A stretch of 15,256 nt of DNA from Micrococcales bacterium (GCA_003157445.1 PMJN01000260.1:1-15256); one strand, 5' to 3'; positions 1 to 6,744 are shown, counted from the stretch's first letter. Notes: generated by a model from the letters alone, not told the origin. Numbers and translations: made by a program.

Positions 1-485
1 GAACTGGGCTTGAACGTCTGGCCCTTGTCGTTCATCAGGTACTGACAGGAACAGTCAGGAGCCTGATCTTTTTTGCCGAGGTTGGTGACATTCACCACGA
101 CGATCACGAACTCGCCTTGCGCGGTCAACGTTTCGCCAACCTTTCCCGCGAGGGTCTTGCCGGGGTGCTCTACGCCGGTCACGACGAACTCAAACTGCCC
201 GTCGCGGACTTTCGTACCGATGCGGGCTGTCGCAGCCTTCACTGGGAGGGCCTTCGTGACCGTCACCTGCGAGCGGCTCTTGGCGCTGTGAGAGGCCCCC
301 AAGTCGCCTCGGCGGTTGGCACCCCAGATGATTGCCACCAAGATGATGACAGTTAGTGACAAAATGAAGCGCATCCTTATGAACCAGGGACGGTTTTCCT
401 TGTGTCGCGCCTTCGTAGCGGCCTGCGCCCTGGCGTCTTTCGAGGATGGGGACTCGTGGGTTGGTGTGCCCTGTAGGTCTGGCAT
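1..485 (-). CDS. Membrane-anchored DUF4352 domain protein, C-terminus cut by the window edge
   Basis: The minus-strand frame is open from an ATG at 485 to the window edge, giving 161 residues without a stop. A GGACGGAG ribosome site sits five bases before the start. Residues 1-37 are hydrophilic, 38-55 form one hydrophobic helix (FILSLTVIILVAIIWGA), and the rest is a beta-rich domain starting near residue 88 with the pattern GTKVRDGQFEFVVTGV, then GEFVIVVVNVTNLGK, then YLMNDKGQTF. That is the layout of DUF4352, an immunoglobulin-like extracytoplasmic domain of Gram-positive lipoproteins and membrane proteins, whose molecular role is not established. The positive charges before the helix suggest an inside N-terminus and outside C-terminus. 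A Cys-x-Cys (145, 147) lies where I would expect a variable loop. No partner gene is visible on this side. The family call is fairly firm; the function is unknown. Confidence 0.8.
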   Translation of the reverse strand, partial: MPDLQGTPTHESPSSKDARAQAATKARHKENRPWFIRMRFILSLTVIILVAIIWGANRRGDLGASHSAKSRSQVTVTKALPVKAATARIGTKVRDGQFEFVVTGVEHPGKTLAGKVGETLTAQGEFVIVVVNVTNLGKKDQAPDCSCQYLMNDKGQTFKPS

Positions 486-509
486 TTCTACTCCGTCCCT
501 AACGAAGTG

Positions 510-523
510 CCGGCGGGTGCCGG
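510..523 (-). promoter_or_regulatory. Small hairpin in the DUF4352 gene leader
   Basis: CCGGC and GCCGG form a perfect five-base-pair stem around a four-base loop, 25-38 bases upstream of the ATG at 485. In GC-rich DNA this can easily be chance; no regulatory role is shown. Confidence 0.2.
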
Positions 524-585
524 TGCCCCCACCAAGATCAGACATACACCCGCTGTACGACAAGACGAATACTCTCTTATCGTGA

Positions 586-768
586 GGTCAGTCACATAAG
601 TTAGACGAGGCGGATTTGCCCGTGGACCCTTGGGAAGAGGGCACCGGAGCCTGGGGTGGGCGCTTTGAGGTTGAGCGACGGGCCCTGCCGGGCGGCGACC
701 CCGCGTTCCCGTCGCGTCGACTCATTTGCGCCCTTCTTGAAGTGTTCGCCGGACCTGATCCGGGGTGA
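586..768 (+). pseudogene. Possible anonymous gene remnant with no start codon
   Basis: Frame 1 is open from just after a TGA (583-585) to a TGA at 766-768, 60 codons. There is no ATG; the first possible starts are TTG 601, TTG 616 and GTG 619. The reading is more protein-like than the overlapping frames: LDEADLPVDPWEEG near residue 6, then GGRFEVERRALPGG, then SRRLICALLEVFAGPDPG, with tryptophans, acidic residues and few prolines or arginines. The two minus-strand frames open over the same bases are rich in Ser, Arg and Pro and look like shadows. After the TGA the frame continues briefly from an ATG at 772 to another TGA. I do not recognise the family. It could be the tail of a lost gene or simple chance. 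Confidence 0.25.
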
Positions 769-1063
769 CAGATGGCCAAGGACGGCGATTGGCTCTCCGC
801 CATCGCGCTCGTGCGCTGCTTCGTGGCGCGTGCTGTCTGCTTGGTCTGAAAGGGCGGGTTCTGGTCGGCGTTGATCAGCATCAGAGCACCCTGTGGTCAC
901 GCCGAACGGGTAGCCAAACTCACTGCTCAGTGGGCCTGGCGCAGGTGTAGCCTCGGAGTTGCCTCGTCACCCCAGACCCTGGCGTCGTCGGCATTTGCAC
1001 CCGCTACTCCCGACCCTCGGTGGCCCGTGTCCTTCAATCAGGGACCAGCGAATCGAGTCCGCT
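769..1063. other. Stretch with no supported gene
   Basis: Several frames are open on both strands, but none has a ribosome site together with natural-looking protein. The only local structure noticed is CACTG-CT-CAGTG, a perfect five-base-pair dyad at about 921-932. No tRNA, terminator or repeat was recognised. Confidence 0.4.
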
Positions 1064-1282
1064 ATGATGCAGTTACCCAGCAACTCTGGGATCACGTTAA
1101 CGCAGCACTCCCCGTGGGTCTGGCACGTCATCCGTAAAGGCAAGCGTGTAGGGACGGTCAGTGGCGACACTGTGGCCGGCTTCACCGCCAGGGACATCCA
1201 TTACGACTCCATCGGTGGCGGCTATGTCAGCGCAGAGGCGGCTATGCAAGCCTGGATCTCCGTGACGGACAAGCATCGTTGA
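1064..1282 (+). CDS. Small conserved-looking hypothetical protein, 72 residues
   Basis: Two tandem ATGs (1064, 1067) open a frame of 72 codons ending at TGA 1280-1282. The protein looks genuine: WHVIRKGKRVGTVSGDTVAGF is followed by TARDIHYDSIGGGYVSAEAAMQAW. That gives two or three short beta strands with a Gly-rich turn, then an amphipathic C-terminal helix. It contains no cysteine and no membrane segment, so a cytoplasmic location is likely. I have a general impression of similar small proteins in other actinobacteria but cannot name a family. The frame stays open upstream to 959, but that extension is Pro/Arg-rich and unlikely to be translated. The ribosome site is weak (only GAG about eight bases upstream). 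TATGAT at 1063-1068 also resembles a -10 box, which would place the true start elsewhere. It stands alone, downstream of the DUF4352 gene on the other strand. Confidence 0.55.
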   Translation: MMQLPSNSGITLTQHSPWVWHVIRKGKRVGTVSGDTVAGFTARDIHYDSIGGGYVSAEAAMQAWISVTDKHR

Positions 1283-1540
1283 CAGGGAATCAAATCGAGA
1301 TGGATCGGGTGAATTGTCCTGACGCCTTCCTCGGTAATCGGGCGCAAAGTTTGAACGCCTAACAACTCGCGTTCGCATACCCGAGTGAGGTTCCGGAGCC
1401 CTGCTTGGCGCCCGTGTTGTGTTCGAGAGCAGCGCGCCCCAGGCTTCCGGTATCTCATCGACATGAGTGTGTGTCAGCGAGTGGTGGCTAGATCCGCTCC
1501 CTCGTGTTCGACCAGAATGGCCGAGTGCTTACGACGTATC

Positions 1541-1562
1541 GGATGCTATGTAGCTAACATCC
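1541..1562. repeat. Imperfect palindrome, operator-like
   Basis: GGATG at the left and CATCC at the right flank an interior in which each TA step is mirrored. 16 of 22 positions agree with the reverse complement. The size and symmetry fit a dimeric regulator site. It lies 78 bases before the relic PAS gene start. No family-specific motif is recognised. Confidence 0.3.
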
Positions 1563-1574
1563 GTCCGGCGTAGA

Positions 1575-1612
1575 GTTCTTGTCAGAACTTTGCGAATCTT
1601 CTTTGTTCTGAC
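1575..1612. repeat. Nested inverted repeats GTTCT/AGAAC and GTCAGAAC/GTTCTGAC
   Basis: GTCAGAAC (1581-1588) is the exact reverse complement of GTTCTGAC (1605-1612), with 16 bases between. The left arm also pairs with GTTCT at 1575-1579. Two mutually exclusive hairpins, or two halves of one protein-binding site, are therefore possible. It lies 27 bases before the TTG at 1640. It could be a left-over operator or leader of the PAS gene. No T-run follows directly, so it is not a standard terminator. Confidence 0.35.
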
Positions 1613-1639
1613 TTCTTTGTCGCAACTCTGGGGGGCCGG

Positions 1640-2484
1640 TTGACTTCGCAGACCACGGAGTTCGAGGGCCTGCTATAGGCGGTGCCTGATGGGTTGGTGG
1701 GCGTTGACCAGGCGGGCGTGATCGGGTCTGTCAATCATCAGACTGAGTTGATGTTCGGATATGTCCGCGATGACTTGGTTGGAATGTCCGTCGAAGCGGT
1801 GGTGCCGGAGTCGCTGCGGCTGGTCCACAAGGTGCACCGGCAGGGGTTTAACCCAGCCGCCAGGACTCGACGCAATGGCACAGTGTTCTCGGTGGAATGC
1901 AGCTTGTCCGGCATGGACACCGCGGACGGCACGGTGATGATTGTGGCGGCGCGCGACATGACCCGACACCGGAGGGAAGAAGCGGATCGCTATCGGATGG
2001 ACCTGATGGCAGGAGTGGTCGAGTACGCGGACGACGCCACTCTCACGAGTTGGAATGCGGCTGCAGAGAAGACTGTCGGCTACTCCAGCCAGGAGATCAT
2101 CGGTAGGTAAGTCAGACTTATGATTCCCGAAGGGCAAGCTGGCCAGCGGCAGTCCGTCCTGGCCAAGATTCTGGCCGGCAAGCACGTCGATCACCACGAG
2201 AGCACCCGGATCCCAAAGATGGCACGGTGATCAGCGTCTCGCTCAGCGCATCACCAATCCGCGACGCCCACGGCACAATCGTCGCCATGGCTAAGACCGC
2301 CCGGAACTTGTACGGGGCGAGGCTGGCGTACGAGTCTGGCCAACGCATGCAGACAATCGTTAAGCATTCGAAAAGCGCCATCATCATCAGCACCATCGAG
2401 GGCATCATCACGAGTTGGAACCCTGCTGACGAGAGACTGTACGGCTACTCAAGTCAGGAGCGAACTGCAACCCGGCGGTGCTGA
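1640..2484 (+). pseudogene. Decayed multi-PAS-domain sensor protein
   Basis: Three PAS (S-box) units can be read in order. Unit 1, about 1676-1970, has VPDGLVGVDQAGVI, LFGY-like MFGYVRDDLVG and DMTRHRREEAD at its end. Unit 2, about 1995-2320, has TLTSWNAAAEKTVGYSSQEIIGR, then DGTVISVSLSASPIRD. Unit 3, from about 2345, has IIISTIEGIITSWNPADERLYGYSSQE and then stops. Reading is broken by TAG at 1676-1678 (after TTG ACT TCG CAG at 1640), TAA at 2108-2110 and a one-base loss near 2215-2218. Unit 2 resumes in another frame that ends at TGA 2482-2484. Units 1 and 2 also seem to lack short internal segments, and no output domain (kinase, GGDEF, phosphatase) remains. PAS units bind small ligands or cofactors and usually feed a C-terminal signalling domain. 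A shorter product from GTG 1682 (142 residues) could still be made, but decay is the simpler reading. Confidence 0.8.
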
Positions 2485-2497
2485 CCGCGCAGATGAG

Positions 2498-2504
2498 AAG
2501 GAGG
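2498..2504 (+). promoter_or_regulatory. Strong ribosome binding site deciding a TTG start
   Basis: AAGGAGG is followed by five bases and TTG at 2510. This near-perfect Shine-Dalgarno match fixes the start of the Mut7-C gene at a rare TTG rather than at the ATG at 2558. Confidence 0.8.
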
Positions 2505-2509
2505 CAACC

Positions 2510-3295
2510 TTGGTAGGAAGCGGTGGGCCTGCAGGCAGGTCGTGGCGATTAGGGGCAATGTCGGCGCGGACCCCGGTGCCGCCCGGCAGTGTCCGGCTGT
2601 GCGTCCACCCCGCCCTGCGCTTTTTTCTGCCGCGTCGGGGGCGCGACAGCGGCGAACTGGACCTGCCTCACGACCCGACCGCCACTGTGGGGCATCTGAT
2701 CCAGAGCGCGGGCATCCCGCTGACCGAGGTAGGGGACCTGCTCGTGGCCGGGGTCTCGACCTTCTGGGGGAGCCGGTTGCAGGAACGGGACCGTCTCGAC
2801 GTCGGTGTCCGAACGCGGCCGCAGCCGCTGCAGGGGCCGGCCTTGTTCCTGCTGGACGTGCACCTCGGCGCGCTTGCGCGCAGGCTCCGGTTGTTGGGTG
2901 TCGACACGGCTTACCAGAAAGAAGCCGAGGACGAACAGCTCGTCGAGCAGGCCGGACGCCAGGACAGAGTGTTGCTGAGCCGAGACCGGGGCCTATTGAT
3001 GCGTCGGGCGCCGCGCCGGGCCGCCTTTGTGCGTGGTCACTACCCGGACGACCAGCTGGCCGACGTCATCGAGCGGTTCCGGCCACCACTGAAACCGTGG
3101 AGTCTTTGCCTGGCGTGCGGAGGAACGCTGATGCCGGTTTCGAAGGACGCAGTGGCACACCGGCTTGAACCGGGGACCTTGCGCACGATCCAACAATTCT
3201 CCCAGTGCCGGGCATGCGGACATGTCTACTGGCATGGAGCCCACGATGCCAAGCTGCAGCAGGTGGTGCGGCGCTACTGGGCAGGTCGTGTCTAG
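2510..3295 (+). CDS. Mut7-C RNase domain protein with ubiquitin-like N-terminus
   Basis: 261 residues. About residues 25-105 form a small beta-grasp region (VRLCVHPALRFFLP ... TATVGHLIQSAGIPLTEVG ... LQERDRLDV), matching the Mut7-C ubiquitin-like domain. Residues 111-190 carry the PIN-like Mut7-C RNase fold: FLLDVHLGALARRLRLLG with Asp116, acidic Asp141/Glu142, and LLSRDRGLL with Asp159. A zinc ribbon follows, with Cys200-x-x-Cys203 and Cys233-x-x-Cys236. This is the standard bacterial architecture and length. The family is predicted to cleave RNA; a substrate is not established to my knowledge. No signal peptide or membrane helix is visible, so it should be cytoplasmic. It starts 25 bases after the PAS relic ends and appears undamaged. 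The patatin gene follows after 89 bases on the same strand. The family call is confident; the cellular role is open. Confidence 0.88.
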   Translation: MVGSGGPAGRSWRLGAMSARTPVPPGSVRLCVHPALRFFLPRRGRDSGELDLPHDPTATVGHLIQSAGIPLTEVGDLLVAGVSTFWGSRLQERDRLDVGVRTRPQPLQGPALFLLDVHLGALARRLRLLGVDTAYQKEAEDEQLVEQAGRQDRVLLSRDRGLLMRRAPRRAAFVRGHYPDDQLADVIERFRPPLKPWSLCLACGGTLMPVSKDAVAHRLEPGTLRTIQQFSQCRACGHVYWHGAHDAKLQQVVRRYWAGRV

Positions 3296-3384
3296 GCGTC
3301 TTCTGTGGGCTGGCGCTTGTAGGGTCCAGTTGTATGCAGGTCGGCGCCGGTGGTCGGGTGGCCGTTGCAGGAGGGAGACACGCT

Positions 3385-4401
3385 ATGAATGCGAAGCGTC
3401 AGGGGTTGAAAGCCGATGTCGTCCTGGAAGGCGGCGGTGTCAAGGGAATCGGGCTAGTTGGCGCGCTCGTGGCTCTGACCGATGCCGGCTACCAGCTGAA
3501 CCGGATCTCGGGCACCTCTGCCGGGGCCATCGTCGGGTCCCTGGCCGCGGCCGGGCTGACCGGCGACCGGTTGAAGAAGGACGCGCTCAGCCTCGACTAC
3601 AAAAAGTTCACCGACTCCACCGCCTTGGATCGCATCCCGCTGGCAGGCAAGGGTTTGGCCTTGTTCCAAGGCACCGGTATCTATCAGGGTGACTATGCTC
3701 GCCAATGGGTTCGCAGTCAGCTGGCAGCACTAGATGTTCACACCTTTGGTGACCTGAAGATCAAAGATGAGAGTCTCCCACCGGAGCGTCGCTACAAGCT
3801 CGTTGTGACCGCCTCGGACCTGACGCTCGGCCAGGTCGTGCGCCTTCCCTGGGACTACCGATCCGTCTACGGTCTGGATCCGGACAAGATGCTGGTGGCA
3901 GACGCGGTACGTGCGTCCATGTCCATCCCATTCTTCTTTCGTCCTGTCACGCTCACCGACGTCAGGACGAAGATGACTTCGACGCTGGTCGACGGCGGAC
4001 TTCTGTCGAACTTTCCGATCGACTCCCTTGACCGTATCGACGGTCGGCTGCCGGGTTGGCCCACCTTTGGAGTCACCATGCTGCCCAACCTGCCCGCTGG
4101 TGACGACAAGGTCGTCTCGCTGCTAGGTCTGCCCCTGCCCGGGGGGCTGCGACTGCTGGAAGAGGTGATTGCCACCGCGTTGGTCGGCCGGGACCAGGCG
4201 TACCTCAACCAGCCCTGGGTCAGCGCACGTACCATTCGTGTCGACTCGACCGAGGTCGGCTTCCTGAACTTCGGGATCAACCAGGCCGAAACAGAGGCGC
4301 TGTATCAGAAGGGCTACGACGCCGCGAAGGCCTTCCTGTCGACGTGGAACTGGCCGACATACGTCCAACGCTTCCGCCAAGGCATGGACTCTTCCAAATA
4401 G
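3385..4401 (+). CDS. Patatin-like phospholipase / acyl hydrolase
   Basis: 338 residues from ATG 3385, with GGAGGGAGA seven bases upstream. A longer in-frame opening from 3205 overlaps the Mut7-C gene and is rejected. The patatin catalytic set is complete: the oxyanion loop EGGGVKGIG (15-23), the nucleophile elbow GTSAG with Ser45, and the catalytic dyad Asp203 in DGG. The conserved helix ASMSIPFFFRPV (177-188) precedes the DGG, as in the family. Patatins hydrolyse acyl esters of phospholipids or neutral lipids; related bacterial enzymes act on host lipids or on intracellular polyester granules. No signal peptide or transmembrane helix is visible, so a cytoplasmic or peripheral membrane role is inferred. 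The glucoamylase gene follows 79 bases later on the same strand. The substrate cannot be read from sequence. Confidence 0.92.
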   Translation: MNAKRQGLKADVVLEGGGVKGIGLVGALVALTDAGYQLNRISGTSAGAIVGSLAAAGLTGDRLKKDALSLDYKKFTDSTALDRIPLAGKGLALFQGTGIYQGDYARQWVRSQLAALDVHTFGDLKIKDESLPPERRYKLVVTASDLTLGQVVRLPWDYRSVYGLDPDKMLVADAVRASMSIPFFFRPVTLTDVRTKMTSTLVDGGLLSNFPIDSLDRIDGRLPGWPTFGVTMLPNLPAGDDKVVSLLGLPLPGGLRLLEEVIATALVGRDQAYLNQPWVSARTIRVDSTEVGFLNFGINQAETEALYQKGYDAAKAFLSTWNWPTYVQRFRQGMDSSK

Positions 4402-4468
4402 AGGCACATCCCTGGACCGGTACGACGCCGCGGTGCGAGACTCGAGGACACCGGACAGGCAGCGTGAC

Positions 4469-4474
4469 GAGGGG
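4469..4474 (+). promoter_or_regulatory. Ribosome binding site choosing ATG 4481 for the glucoamylase
   Basis: GAGGGG lies six bases before ATG 4481. It abuts the in-frame ATG 4475, and nothing similar precedes the GTG at 4433. ATG 4481 therefore has the best spacing. Confidence 0.6.
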
Positions 4475-4480
4475 ATGACG

Positions 4481-5785
4481 ATGCTGAAGTACGCGTTAAT
4501 GCAACCTGCGGTTCAGCGCAGCGATCTACAGGTCACTGCGGCGTACATGCTGACGCTGATGCAGCGAAACATGTCCAGCGACGGTTTTGTATTCAGCGAT
4601 CCGTCCGCGCCCGGCCGGTTCTCTGCACCGGGCTGCGTTGTGGCGTCCCCGTCTTTTGACGCTGACCTGTCCACCGTGACCCAGAACTATGTCTACAACT
4701 GGACCAGGGATGCAGCAGTGGCGGCCATCGAGATCGCCCGGGCGCACCAACCGGTGGGCAACGCCGCCGGTTCAGGCCCGCTAGGCGACTACGTGACCTT
4801 TGCGGCCACCTGCCAGCAGAGCGCCGCCACCCTTGCCCGTGCCTGCTACACCATCGAAGGTCAGCCGCGGAACTGGACGGATCAGAACGATGGTCCGGCG
4901 CTGCAGATACTGGCGCTTTTGGAGGCGTTCACGCAGTTAGACACCACCACTCAGGACACGGCACGTGCACTGGTCGCGCGCAACGCCGACTTCTTGCTGG
5001 CTGAATACCAGAACCCGAGCTACAACCTGTGGGAGGAGACCTACGGCCAGTCGTTCTTCACCCGATCAGTCCAGCTCAAATCCCTTACTGGGCTTCAGTC
5101 CAACAACCTCGGAATCCCCGTACCTTCCGGTGTCGGGATGGCCATCGACTGGCTGAAGGGCGCCCTGCAATCTCACTGGAACGGCGAGTACTACGTGTCG
5201 ATACTGGACGCGCAGAACCCGCGCGCCGGCTATGACCCCAATATCGACATCGTGATGGCCAGCGTATACGGCGCCATCGACTGTTCCGATCCCCAACTGC
5301 TCGCCACCGCAGCCAAACTCCGCCAGCAGTGGACCGACCCCACCTTGTCCTCGGCGTACCCGATTAACCATCAGGATCAGGCCAACGAGTTGGGTCCGCT
5401 GCTCGGCCGCTACCCCGGCGACGTCTATGACGGCGACCTGAACAATGACGGGATCGACCATCCCTGGGCCCTGTGCACCGCGAACTTCGCCCAGCTTTAC
5501 TACACGCTCGGCGCCGCCATCACCCGAACTGGTCAGGTCCCCTACGCCGCGCTGTCGGCGGATTTCTTCAGTCAGGTCGGTGTCGACCAGAGCACAGCGC
5601 CGGCCGATGTGACGGCGCAACTGCAGGCCGCTGGCGACAAGATGCTCCAAACGGTCGTCTTGCATAGCGACCACCTTGAGCTCAGCGAGCAGTTTGACGC
5701 CACCACCGGCTATGAGAAAAGCGTTCGCGATCTGACCTGGAGCTACGCCGCGTTCATATCCGCCGCCCGCGCGCGCCAGGGCTAG
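4481..5785 (+). CDS. GH15 glucoamylase, fungal-type, apparently intracellular
   Basis: 434 residues from ATG 4481 (450 if GTG 4433 is used). It should release glucose from non-reducing ends of starch or glycogen with inversion. The (alpha/alpha)6 GH15 motifs appear in order: YNWTRDA (72-78), the substrate-binding DGPAL near residue 131, NLWEETYGQSFFTRSVQ with the predicted catalytic acid Glu185, LGRYPGDVYDG near residue 310, HPWALCTANFAQLYY near 327-341, and LSEQFDATTGYEKSVRDLTWSYAAF with the predicted catalytic base Glu403. These match the eukaryotic (fungal) glucoamylase pattern more closely than the long bacterial type. The protein ends right after the catalytic domain: there is no starch-binding module, Ser/Thr linker or signal peptide. 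Cytoplasmic glycogen or maltodextrin breakdown is inferred. It follows the patatin gene and converges on the SGNH gene. Confidence 0.9.
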   Translation: MLKYALMQPAVQRSDLQVTAAYMLTLMQRNMSSDGFVFSDPSAPGRFSAPGCVVASPSFDADLSTVTQNYVYNWTRDAAVAAIEIARAHQPVGNAAGSGPLGDYVTFAATCQQSAATLARACYTIEGQPRNWTDQNDGPALQILALLEAFTQLDTTTQDTARALVARNADFLLAEYQNPSYNLWEETYGQSFFTRSVQLKSLTGLQSNNLGIPVPSGVGMAIDWLKGALQSHWNGEYYVSILDAQNPRAGYDPNIDIVMASVYGAIDCSDPQLLATAAKLRQQWTDPTLSSAYPINHQDQANELGPLLGRYPGDVYDGDLNNDGIDHPWALCTANFAQLYYTLGAAITRTGQVPYAALSADFFSQVGVDQSTAPADVTAQLQAAGDKMLQTVVLHSDHLELSEQFDATTGYEKSVRDLTWSYAAFISAARARQG

Positions 5786-5845
5786 CCCAAACGACCTGAG
5801 ACGGCCTGGTTCGCAACGGGCGGGCCAGGTGGGTCACGCGAAACC

Positions 5846-6601
5846 TCACGTCACCGGCAAGAGGTTCGGGCGCTTGCACACGATGTCCTGCCCTGAGGAC
5901 TGCCCACGCGCATGCTCCCAGGCCCAGGGGAGCAGGTGTGAGCCGACCCAGGCGGCTTCGTTCAGGGCTACGCGTGCCCGACTGCGCTCTGGTGTGGGTG
6001 GGGGCTCCGCCCGCCAGTCAGCCACCTGGCACCCGACGGCTTCGGCCAGCGCGGCAGCGATCCGGCGGTGGCCCTCGCTGTTGCCATGCAGCCGGTCGGT
6101 GTGCCACAACGCTGGGTGACTGGCGGCGGGGACCGAGGCGAGGTCGACGACGATGGATCCGTAGCGCTCCCGGCACTGCGTCGTGACCGAGTTGAGGAAC
6201 TGCAACCGGCTGCGCAGCACTACCGCGATTGGCGCGACACGCGCCATGTCCGGCATAGTGAAAGTGATGACCCGTGCGCCTATTGCCGTCAGCTCGGCGT
6301 GCATCGCGAACAAATTGTCGCGCAGTGCCTCGCGGTCGAACCTGGGTCGCAGTATGTCGTTGACACCGGCTACGACCACGGCGAAGTCAGGAGCCAACGC
6401 CAACGCCGGATGCAGTTGCGTTTGGCGAACCTCGTGCGTCGTCTGCCCGCGCACCGCCAGGTTGGCGTAGAGAAGGCCCGGATGGATCACGTCCAGGTGG
6501 CTGGCGAACCGATCAGCCCACCCGATGTAGACCCCGCCGGGGCCAGGGTCTTGCAGACCCTCAACGGTGCTGTCACCAATGGCAACTAGACGAAGGGCCA
6601 T
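5846..6601 (-). CDS. SGNH/GDSL-family hydrolase (esterase or lipase)
   Basis: 251 residues from ATG 6601, chosen because AGGAG lies seven bases upstream. The frame stays open to 6667 but that extension lacks a ribosome site. The four SGNH blocks are present: VAIGDST (nucleophile Ser11), NLAVRGQT (Gly52), VAGVNDIL (Asn81) and the catalytic DRLH (Asp169, His172). Such enzymes hydrolyse ester bonds in lipids, acylated sugars or arylesters. The start MALRLVAIGDS enters the fold at once with no signal peptide, so it is cytoplasmic. The last 55 or so residues (WRAEPPPTPERS...) form a Pro/Arg-rich tail of the kind often seen in actinobacterial members. It converges on the glucoamylase gene with 60 bases between stops, where only a weak CCTGG/CCAGG dyad is seen. 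The substrate is unknown. Confidence 0.9.
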   Translation of the reverse strand: MALRLVAIGDSTVEGLQDPGPGGVYIGWADRFASHLDVIHPGLLYANLAVRGQTTHEVRQTQLHPALALAPDFAVVVAGVNDILRPRFDREALRDNLFAMHAELTAIGARVITFTMPDMARVAPIAVVLRSRLQFLNSVTTQCRERYGSIVVDLASVPAASHPALWHTDRLHGNSEGHRRIAAALAEAVGCQVADWRAEPPPTPERSRARVALNEAAWVGSHLLPWAWEHARGQSSGQDIVCKRPNLLPVT

Positions 6602-6744
6602 GAGGACGCTCCTGACGATCGCGATCGAGACCTCACAATACCGGGCATGCTTGCGGAAATCACGCAACAGAATAGTGGTCTCGAGGGGTTCTGTGGCGCA
6701 CAGGCGAGCCGGTCATCGCGCAGGGCCACTGCTGACAGCTCTTG

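Larger units (their letters stand above)
1283..1639. other. Non-coding stretch rich in dyad symmetry
   Basis: No credible gene: a frame at 1385-1573 and its minus-strand shadows have no ribosome site and unnatural composition. From 1541 onward the DNA becomes more AT-rich and carries an imperfect 22-base palindrome and a perfect 8-base inverted repeat, listed separately. It ends at the start of the decayed PAS gene. Confidence 0.45.

Noticed and set aside
588..900. Two long overlapping minus-strand frames (97 and 99 codons)
   Set aside because: Ser/Arg/Pro-rich products, no ribosome site; both overlap the same bases and look like shadows typical of GC-rich DNA.
959..1063. Upstream extension of the 72-residue gene
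   Set aside because: Extra residues are Pro/Arg/His-rich and unlike the rest; the frame is merely open.
1353..1374. GAACGC/GCGTTC dyad around CCTAACAAC, resembling one end of an integron attC site
   Set aside because: No matching GTTRRRY partner core or paired inner arms within the next 130 bases, and no cassette-like gene or integrase nearby.
1400..1530. GTTCGA occurrences that might mark a tRNA T-loop
   Set aside because: No acceptor stem, anticodon arm or D-loop can be built around them.
1673..2197. 174-codon minus-strand frame opposite the PAS relic
   Set aside because: His/Arg/Pro-rich antisense shadow; the plus strand carries recognisable PAS units.
3205..3384. N-terminal extension of the patatin gene
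   Set aside because: It would overlap the end of the Mut7-C gene, and a good ribosome site sits just before ATG 3385.
5066..5674. 202-codon minus-strand frame inside the glucoamylase gene
   Set aside because: Antisense shadow of a gene with complete GH15 motifs.
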